Below are positions 21,993 through 26,277 of a stretch of 26,277 bases of DNA, piece by piece (position 1 is the first letter of the stretch; each line of letters opens with the position of its first letter). The stretch comes from a virus, in IMG/VR virus record IMGVR_UViG_3300012920_000225, positions 1 to 26,277 of that record; one strand, written 5' to 3'. A program made the translations under genes and the position numbers. The notes beneath the pieces were generated by a model. The model did not search any database. It was given only the letters and a program-made list of their open reading frames with translations, and was not told the DNA's origin.

Positions 21993-22172
21993 TTGGCAGT
22001 ACATTTTCATATTGAGTGTGATTGGTGTGATCAGGAGTCATACGTATCTAGAGAAGGAGGACCAATGCCTGAACCTGAGCATTGTCCTATGTGTGGAGAA
22101 CCAGTAAGAGCAGTAATAGCTAGTGAAGAAGAAGACGCTGTAAGTGGTGTAGGAGAAATCATTGATATGTAA
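21993..22172 (+). CDS. 59-residue zinc-ribbon protein with TTG start
   Basis: A perfect AAGGAG at 21980-21985 lies 7 bases before a TTG at 21993; the next in-frame ATG would remove the first Cys pair, so TTG is the likely start. The peptide has two knuckles, ECDWC and HCPMC, about 22 residues apart, the pattern of a zinc ribbon, followed by an acidic tail (SEEEDAVSGVGE). It begins 11 bases after the RNR stop, so it is co-expressed. Function unknown; a redox or regulatory link to RNR is only a suggestion. Confidence 0.72.
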   Translation: MAVHFHIECDWCDQESYVSREGGPMPEPEHCPMCGEPVRAVIASEEEDAVSGVGEIIDM

Positions 22173-22174
22173 CA

Positions 22175-22182
22175 TATAAATA
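22175..22182 (+). promoter_or_regulatory. T4-type late promoter box TATAAATA
   Basis: An exact TATAAATA (followed by C) sits in the 36-base gap before the GIY-YIG gene. Transcription would start about 12 bases before the ATG region, leaving room for the AAAAAGAG site. Intergenic position supports it; chance occurrence in AT-rich DNA is possible. Confidence 0.45.
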
Positions 22183-22208
22183 CTAGTGTATTTTAAAAAG
22201 AGTTTTAT

Positions 22209-22622
22209 ATGTGGTTTTATAATGGAAAAGAATTTAATCCGGCTGAGTTTGATTCAAGTGACTTAGCCGGATTCGTTTATTTAATAACTGACCTGAATAA
22301 TGGAAAAAAGTACGTAGGAAAAAAGAACCTTTGGTCTACAAGAAGACTTCGACCATTAAAGGGACAAAAGAGAAGAAGAGTAAAAAAATTAGAATCAGAT
22401 TGGAAAGATTATTTTGGTTCTAACGAAGAAGTAAAACTTCTTGTTGAAAACGAAGGTAGAGAAAGATTTAAAAGAGAAATTCTCCGATTGTGTAAATCAA
22501 AAGGTGAGATGACATACTTTGAAATGAAAGAACAAATTGACCGAGAAGTATTGTTCCGTGATGATTATTATAATGAATTTATTGGAGGAAAAATTCATAG
22601 TAAACATTTAAAAGGAATGTAA
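22209..22622 (+). CDS. GIY-YIG nuclease-like protein
   Basis: The 137-residue protein carries the GIY-YIG signature as GFVYLIT (21-27) and KKYVGKK (33-39), followed by basic residues likely to hold the catalytic Arg (TRRLRPLKG at 44-52) and a Glu-rich second half. Close relatives occur in T4-like phages I recall, with SDWKDYFGSN and a DDYYNEFIG end. Family members cut DNA, as homing or repair nucleases. There is no DNA-binding domain after the catalytic part, and no intron here, so it need not be a homing enzyme. It ends 1 base before the next gene. Confidence 0.75.
   Translation: MWFYNGKEFNPAEFDSSDLAGFVYLITDLNNGKKYVGKKNLWSTRRLRPLKGQKRRRVKKLESDWKDYFGSNEEVKLLVENEGRERFKREILRLCKSKGEMTYFEMKEQIDREVLFRDDYYNEFIGGKIHSKHLKGM
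22236..22273. repeat. Inverted repeat inside the start of the GIY-YIG gene
   Basis: AATCCGGCT at 22236-22244 and AGCCGGATT at 22265-22273 are perfect 9-base complements with a 20-base loop. In RNA this would make a hairpin about 28 bases after the start codon. It may slow early translation or be a coincidence of coding sequence. Confidence 0.45.
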
Positions 22623-22623
22623 A

Positions 22624-23097
22624 ATGTATCAGTATAAAGCACATGTGATAAAGATAGTCGATGGAGACACCGTAGATGTTGATATAGACTTAGGCTTTGG
22701 CATATGGATGAAAGATGAAAGAGTACGTATCATGGGTATCGATACTCCAGAATCTAGAACATCAGATAAAGTAGAAAAAGTTTTTGGACTAGCGGCAAAA
22801 GAAAGACTTTCCAGTTTGCTTGGAAAAGAGTGTATCTTAAAAACCTTTGCAGCAAAAGATGGTGAAGACATGAAAGGAAAGTTTGGTCGTATACTTGGAG
22901 ATTTTTATGTAGAAGAGTGGGAAGGTGAAGAAAGACTTGTCACAGAGATCTTAATTGAAGAGGGTCATGCGGTAAAGTATCATGGTCAAAATAAAGCCGA
23001 TGTTGAAAAAGCTCACATGGCAAATCGTAATCTCCTGATGGAGAACGGAACTGTTGATCCAGCTGATGTTCAAGAGGCTGCAGAAAAAATGAAATAA
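22624..23097 (+). CDS. Staphylococcal-nuclease-like (thermonuclease family) protein
   Basis: The 157-residue protein has the SNase fold signatures: VDGDTV at 12-17, RVRIMGIDTPES at 33-44 and KFGRILGDF at 86-94. The catalytic set of the family is matched: Asp15, Arg35, Asp40, Thr41, Glu43 and Arg89. It should cut DNA or RNA with calcium. The loop after residue 20 (IDLGFGIWMKDE) is typical of phage members. There is no signal peptide, so it works inside the cell, perhaps in host DNA breakdown or replication. Translation follows the GIY-YIG gene after 1 base, and the next gene has its own promoter. Confidence 0.88.
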   Translation: MYQYKAHVIKIVDGDTVDVDIDLGFGIWMKDERVRIMGIDTPESRTSDKVEKVFGLAAKERLSSLLGKECILKTFAAKDGEDMKGKFGRILGDFYVEEWEGEERLVTEILIEEGHAVKYHGQNKADVEKAHMANRNLLMENGTVDPADVQEAAEKMK

Positions 23098-23101
23098 ATG
23101 G

Positions 23102-23130
23102 TTTACATTTGAAGTGAACTGTGGTAGAAT
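23102..23130 (+). promoter_or_regulatory. Sigma70-like extended -10 promoter of the RNase H gene
   Basis: TTTACA at 23102-23107 and TAGAAT at 23125-23130 are 17 bases apart with TGG before the -10. The sequence GAACTGTGGTAG matches the copy at 5186-5196 closely, showing a common promoter family. The start of transcription should be near 23137, leaving a short leader with TTAGGAG before the ATG at 23156. Confidence 0.78.
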
Positions 23131-23155
23131 GGTTATATTATGTTAGGAGTAAACT

Positions 23156-24013
23156 ATGATTCTAATTGATTTCAATGGTATTGCTATCGGCAATGTAGTG
23201 GTGCAAAGACTGGCTGCGGATGAAAATCTCATACGCCATATGATTCTAAATTCTATTCGTATGTATCGTCAGAAGTTTCATAAAGAATTTGGAGAAGTGG
23301 TTATTGTTGCCGATGGCGCAGGTAACTGGCGCAAAGAAGCATATCCACAGTATAAAGCTAATCGTAAAAAATCACGTGACGAGTCATCTATTGATTGGGA
23401 AAACGTCTTTCGTATTATCAATATGGTACGTGACGAAATACGTGATAATTTTCCATACAAGGTCATGCATCAATATGGTTGTGAGGCAGATGACGTCATA
23501 GCACAAATCGCTCTAGAAACTCAAGAGTTTGGCAAGCACGAACCAGTAATGATTGTTTCAGCTGACAAAGATTTTATACAGTTACAGAAATACGATAACA
23601 TAAAACAATTCTCACCTATGACTAAAAAATATGTCAAACATGACAATCCGCGTCTATATATGATGGAACACATTTTCCGCGGAGACGGTGGCGACGGAGT
23701 CCCTAATGTGCTGTCTGATGACAATGTCTTTGTTGAGGGCCGTAGACAATCTCCAGTAACAAAAAAGAAAATTGATTCTTGGATTCAATCAGAAGATTTA
23801 AAAGAAGCTATGGGTCAAGACATTTATCGTAACTTTTTACGTAACAAAAAAATGATAGATTTAACAGAAACTCCTCAAAATATAAAATCTGAGATTATAA
23901 ATAACTATGAGAATCAAGATCCATGGAAAAACAAAAGTAAGGTGTTTCCATATCTCATTGAAAAAAGATGTAAATTATTATTAGAAAATGTTCAGGAGTT
24001 TATTAATGGTTAA
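23156..24013 (+). CDS. rnh: T4-type RNase H, 5'-3' flap exonuclease
   Basis: The 285-residue protein fits T4 RNase H (305 residues), which removes RNA primers and a few DNA bases from lagging-strand fragments. The acidic metal-binding residues of the FEN/5'-nuclease family are visible: Asp5 (LIDFNG), Asp53 (VADGAGNWRK), the QYGCEADD cluster with Glu110, Asp112 and Asp113, SADKDF with Asp137 and Asp139, and RGDGGDGVPN further on. KANRKKSRDE supplies the basic helical arch. GTTAGGAG lies upstream of the ATG. It overlaps the next gene by 8 bases; both serve replication by context. Confidence 0.9.
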   Translation: MILIDFNGIAIGNVVVQRLAADENLIRHMILNSIRMYRQKFHKEFGEVVIVADGAGNWRKEAYPQYKANRKKSRDESSIDWENVFRIINMVRDEIRDNFPYKVMHQYGCEADDVIAQIALETQEFGKHEPVMIVSADKDFIQLQKYDNIKQFSPMTKKYVKHDNPRLYMMEHIFRGDGGDGVPNVLSDDNVFVEGRRQSPVTKKKIDSWIQSEDLKEAMGQDIYRNFLRNKKMIDLTETPQNIKSEIINNYENQDPWKNKSKVFPYLIEKRCKLLLENVQEFING

Positions 24014-24425
24014 AAGTGTTTATGAGGTAATTGAAGAAGCCAGAAAAAAACGATCCAAAGATGAAAAAGTAAAAGTACTAAGAGAAAATGAATCATGGGC
24101 TCTTAAAGACATACTTAAAGGAACTTTTGATGATTCTATTAAATGGAATCTTCCAGTCGGAACCCCTCCATACAAAGCAAATGAACCGCATTCTGCTCCA
24201 GGCAATTTACTGAGAGAGAACAAAAAGTTTGCGTATTTTGTGAAAGGTGGTAAAGGCGATAAGTTAATGAAAGCTAAGAGAGAGCAGATATTCATTGGAT
24301 TACTAGAAACAGTAGAACCTAAAGACGCGGAGCTAGTTGTAGGAATGATTAACAAAAAGATGCCAGTAACAGGAATTACCAAAGCAACAGTACAGGAGGC
24401 TTTTCCAGGATTAATAAAGTCGTGA
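24006..24425 (+). CDS. DUF6433-like conserved T4-like phage protein
   Basis: The ATG at 24006 is chosen because AGGAG lies 7 bases upstream; the longer frame from 23988 starts before that site. The 139-residue protein has KSVYEVIEEARKKRSKDEKV, then LRENESWALKDILKGTFDDSIKWNLP, PPYKANEPHSAPGNL and a helical end (DAELVVGMINKKMPVTGIT). This order matches a cyanophage/T4-like family I recall as DUF6433, with no proven function. It lies directly after RNase H, the usual context being replication and late-transcription genes. A terminator follows. Confidence 0.82.
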   Translation: MVKSVYEVIEEARKKRSKDEKVKVLRENESWALKDILKGTFDDSIKWNLPVGTPPYKANEPHSAPGNLLRENKKFAYFVKGGKGDKLMKAKREQIFIGLLETVEPKDAELVVGMINKKMPVTGITKATVQEAFPGLIKS

Positions 24426-24460
24426 ATACAAAACACAAAAAGAATAAAAATAATTTTGAT

Positions 24461-24490
24461 GCTGGTCCTTCGAGTAAAGACCAGCTTTTC
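24461..24490 (+). terminator. Probable intrinsic terminator after the DUF6433-like gene
   Basis: GCTGGTC (24461-24467), an 11-base loop and GACCAGC (24479-24485) form a perfect 7-pair stem followed by TTTTC. It lies 36 bases after the stop of the upstream gene. Its position argues against a start for the next gene at the GTG 24422, since that frame would be read through the hairpin. Confidence 0.6.
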
Positions 24491-24511
24491 ACTTTTAAAG
24501 GAGACTTTTCG

Positions 24512-24670
24512 ATGACTAAGTTAGAAAGATTACAAAAAGATTCAGCAGAATTAGATAACTTTGTAGAGCAACTAACGATTGAAGGTAAGACGGATTTAAT
24601 CAGAAAAATTGAAGCTAAAAAGAAATTCCTAGACGCTAAAGTGAAAAAATTATCGGAGATAGCCGCATAA
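24512..24670 (+). CDS. 52-residue coiled-coil-like protein
   Basis: AAAGGAG at 24497-24503 lies 8 bases before ATG 24512; a longer frame from a GTG at 24422 would cross a terminator hairpin and begins with low-complexity sequence. The 52 residues form a single charged helix (LERLQKDSAELDNFVEQL, then KIEAKKKFLDAKVKKLSE). Unknown function. Possible transcription: read-through or an unrecognised promoter in the short gap. Confidence 0.65.
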   Translation: MTKLERLQKDSAELDNFVEQLTIEGKTDLIRKIEAKKKFLDAKVKKLSEIAA

Positions 24671-24675
24671 AAAGG

Positions 24676-24703
24676 TTTACAAACCCGTGAAACTTGATAT
24701 AAT
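24676..24703 (+). promoter_or_regulatory. Sigma70-like extended -10 promoter of the 24739 gene
   Basis: TTTACA at 24676-24681 and a consensus TATAAT at 24698-24703 are 16 bases apart, and TGA directly precedes the -10, giving the extended TGn element. Transcription should start near 24710, about 29 bases before the ATG. Confidence 0.78.
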
Positions 24704-24738
24704 ATTAAAGTATTCTTTATTATGGTCGGAGTAAATAC

Positions 24739-25299
24739 ATGAATATTTTCATTCTTGACGAGGATCCAGTACTCGCCGCACAATTGCAGTGTGACAAACA
24801 CGTACCAAAGATGATAGTCGAATCAGCACAAATGTTGTCTACAGCTCATCGCATGTTGGATGGCTATGTAGAAAAACGTCCTTCAAAATCTGGTAAGCGT
24901 ATGGTTAACTATTGGGTTCATCCTAACAGCAATCTAGAAAATACATTGTACAAAGCAGTACACCACGCTCATCCTTGTACTATATGGACAATGGAGTCCA
25001 AGGCTAATTACGATTGGCATTACGAGCATTTCTTAGCGCTTGGCGACGAATTTGAATATCGCTATGGAAAACCACATGGCTCTATTCTAAAGCTAAAAGA
25101 AGTTCTTAAAGTTCTACCAAGTAACATGGCAGACATCCAACAAACTCCATTCAAACTAGCTATGAAATCAAATCCAGAATGCATTGCTCTTGTTGATCCA
25201 GTCAAAGCATATCAAGCTTTCTATCAGACAAAGCAGCAAAGGTTCAAGATGGTGTGGTCTAAACGTGATATACCGGAGTGGTTCAAGGTTGCAGCATGA
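24739..25299 (+). CDS. Conserved phage protein of unknown function (CDKHVxKM / KRDIPEWF type)
   Basis: The 186-residue protein has the family marks NIFILDEDPVLAAQ, CDKHVPKMIVESAQMLSTAHR, HPCTIW, ALGDEFEYRYG and a C-terminal WSKRDIPEWF, which I recall from many cyanophage and T4-like phage proteins. The conserved Cys, His and Glu at about 28-40 could be an active site or metal site, but I do not see a known enzyme motif. A GGAG ribosome site lies before the ATG, and the gene has its own strong promoter, suggesting early expression. It overlaps the next gene by ATGA. Confidence 0.8.
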   Translation: MNIFILDEDPVLAAQLQCDKHVPKMIVESAQMLSTAHRMLDGYVEKRPSKSGKRMVNYWVHPNSNLENTLYKAVHHAHPCTIWTMESKANYDWHYEHFLALGDEFEYRYGKPHGSILKLKEVLKVLPSNMADIQQTPFKLAMKSNPECIALVDPVKAYQAFYQTKQQRFKMVWSKRDIPEWFKVAA

Positions 25300-25808
25300 T
25301 TACATTCACTGGATATAAGTTATCTAACTTGCAAAAAGATATCATAGCTGAAGCTATTGGCTCGGCTCTGGACGTATTGGTTTCGAAAAGAATGAAGAAG
25401 ACATTGTTTTTTGATATAAACATTGAAAAGGACTTATACAAACAACGAAACATTTGGGGAGACATGGATATTGAAGATGATGAAGAACAGTCTCCTAAGT
25501 TATATACCATTAGACTTAATTATTCTGGTGTAGAGTCCTTTGCAAAGATGCTTGAGGTGCTTGCTCATGAGCTTGTCCACGTAGAACAGTTTGCCACAAG
25601 ACGATTACGTAACTTAGCAAAGCCATTTCATGTTTCTTTCGATAAACAGCGTTACAATACTTTACATACTAAATATTACGAAAGGCCATGGGAAATAGAA
25701 GCGCACCAATTAGAAAAAAGTGTATATAACTATATGGTAAAGAGCTCTAACAAGGTTCAAAGATATGTTTCTAATAAGTCGGATGAATCGTTTGGCGAAG
25801 GATTATAA
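25296..25808 (+). CDS. Putative zinc metallopeptidase-like protein with HExxH
   Basis: The start at ATG 25296 overlaps the preceding stop (ATGA); a longer frame from 25278 is less likely. The 170-residue protein has HELVH at 91-95 (His91, Glu92, His95) on a predicted helix (LEVLAHELVHVEQFA), and WEIEAH at 132-137, where Glu133 or Glu135 could be the third zinc ligand of a gluzincin-like site. An acidic insert (DIEDDEEQ) lies at 58-65. Single-domain proteins of this size occur in T4-like phages, often called SprT- or peptidase-like. Activity is inferred from the motif only. The last codon overlaps the next gene by 1 base. Confidence 0.72.
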   Translation: MITFTGYKLSNLQKDIIAEAIGSALDVLVSKRMKKTLFFDINIEKDLYKQRNIWGDMDIEDDEEQSPKLYTIRLNYSGVESFAKMLEVLAHELVHVEQFATRRLRNLAKPFHVSFDKQRYNTLHTKYYERPWEIEAHQLEKSVYNYMVKSSNKVQRYVSNKSDESFGEGL

Positions 25809-26032
25809 TGTTTAAAGATGTAGAATATAAAACTGTAGATGAAATTAAAATCCAAAAGAAAGGAAAACCACCAGGCACTTGGTTAAGATTAGAGGAATCA
25901 CCAAGAGGAAAAAAAGTTATAAGATCATGGTCAAGTTTCTCAAAGGCTTGGATAATCATGCATAGATATAATGTAGAAAAACAATGGAGCGATTGGAAAA
26001 CAACATGCCAACGTATACTCTCAAGGACATAA
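25808..26032 (+). CDS. 74-residue basic protein, unknown function
   Basis: The ATG shares one base with the preceding stop, and GGCGAAGGATT supplies a ribosome site. The protein is basic with several Trp (TWLRLEESPRGKKVIRSWS, KAWIIMHRY, WSDWKTT). No motif recognised. The following gene starts 28 bases before its stop in another frame, so both are coupled. Confidence 0.65.
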   Translation: MFKDVEYKTVDEIKIQKKGKPPGTWLRLEESPRGKKVIRSWSSFSKAWIIMHRYNVEKQWSDWKTTCQRILSRT

Positions 26033-26238
26033 AAACTCAAGAAGAATGGGACGTTCTTTGCACATGGAGTGAGTTACAAGAAACATTAGATGCAATGCCT
26101 GATGTTATTCAAGTCTTGTCGACGCCTAAGATTGTAGCTAACCAAGGTAGTCTTTTATCAAAGACAGATGATGGTTGGAAAGAAAATTTAAAAAGAATAA
26201 AAGCAGGCTCTGGATCGAGTAGCACTATAAAAGTATAA
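26005..26238 (+). CDS. FmdB-like small phage protein lacking the zinc knuckles
   Basis: I choose ATG 26005, giving MPTYTLKDIKTQEEWDVL, over the frame start at 25984, because MPTY is the typical beginning of this family. The 77-residue protein continues WSELQETLDAMPDVIQVLSTP and ends with KTDDGWKENLKRIKAGSGSS. FmdB-type regulators carry CxxC pairs after the MPTY start; here only one Cys remains, so zinc binding is unlikely. I recall Cys-less relatives in cyanophages. GGAAAA lies upstream. Function unknown. Confidence 0.75.
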   Translation: MPTYTLKDIKTQEEWDVLCTWSELQETLDAMPDVIQVLSTPKIVANQGSLLSKTDDGWKENLKRIKAGSGSSSTIKV

Positions 26239-26243
26239 ACACT

Positions 26244-26277
26244 ATGAAAATTTCTAACTCTTTGAAAGTCTCAGCTG
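26244..26277 (+). CDS. Start of a gene cut by the window edge
   Basis: An ATG 5 bases after the preceding stop opens 11 codons to the window end, reading MKISNSLKVSA. Too little is present to name a product. The short spacing suggests it continues the same operon. Confidence 0.5.
   Translation, partial: MKISNSLKVSA

Noticed and set aside
24422-24670. Longer frame from GTG 24422 for the 52-residue protein
   Set aside because: It crosses a terminator hairpin, starts with low-complexity sequence, and ATG 24512 has a far better ribosome site.

Overview
This is a gene-dense, AT-rich stretch of a tailed-phage genome. Every supported gene lies on the + strand, and genes are packed end to end with many ATGA or short stop/start overlaps. 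The mix points to a marine T4-like (Straboviridae/Kyanoviridae-type) myovirus: T4 RNase H-type 5'-3' exonuclease, a B12-dependent class II ribonucleotide reductase, a spanin pair, and many small proteins of families I know from cyanophages and other marine T4-like phages. No tRNA, integrase, transposon or CRISPR is visible. The host cannot be named from this window. Promoters with a TTTACA -35 and extended TGnTAtaaT-like -10 suggest early genes are read by a host sigma70-type polymerase.

Layout. (1) 1-4.2 kb: secreted and membrane proteins: the end of an unknown gene, four proteins with signal peptides, a membrane-anchored coiled coil, a class 3 lipase, and a run of tiny membrane proteins, three of them under 60 codons. 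(2) 4.2-9.5 kb: a conserved phage protein with a TTG start, a DUF932 protein, a putative glycosyltransferase overlapping an NDP-sugar dehydrogenase, a one-repeat Na/Pi cotransporter-like protein and a small unknown. Two genes here have their own promoter, one of which is fused to a terminator. (3) 9.5-17.5 kb, after a strong TTCG-loop terminator: a run of proteins that look like virion or internal head proteins. Several start with a 9-11 residue leader like the T4 capsid-targeting sequence, ending in a likely gp21-type cleavage site. They include a protein with nucleotidyltransferase/ligase-like motifs, an HxGH-type adenylyltransferase, basic proteins, an EF-hand protein and two His/Ala-rich proteins. 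(4) 17.5-19.4 kb: three conserved T4-like proteins of unknown role and a nested inner/outer spanin pair for lysis. (5) 19.4-26.3 kb: nucleotide and DNA metabolism: class II RNR flanked by two mini Cys-rich proteins, a GIY-YIG protein, a staphylococcal-nuclease-like protein, RNase H, a DUF6433-type protein, a HExxH protein and small unknowns.

The most interesting reading is region 3. It looks like a set of proteins packaged in the capsid and possibly ejected with the DNA, among them two enzymes of nucleotidyl-transfer chemistry. This rests on short N-terminal signals and motif order seen by eye, so it is a hypothesis.
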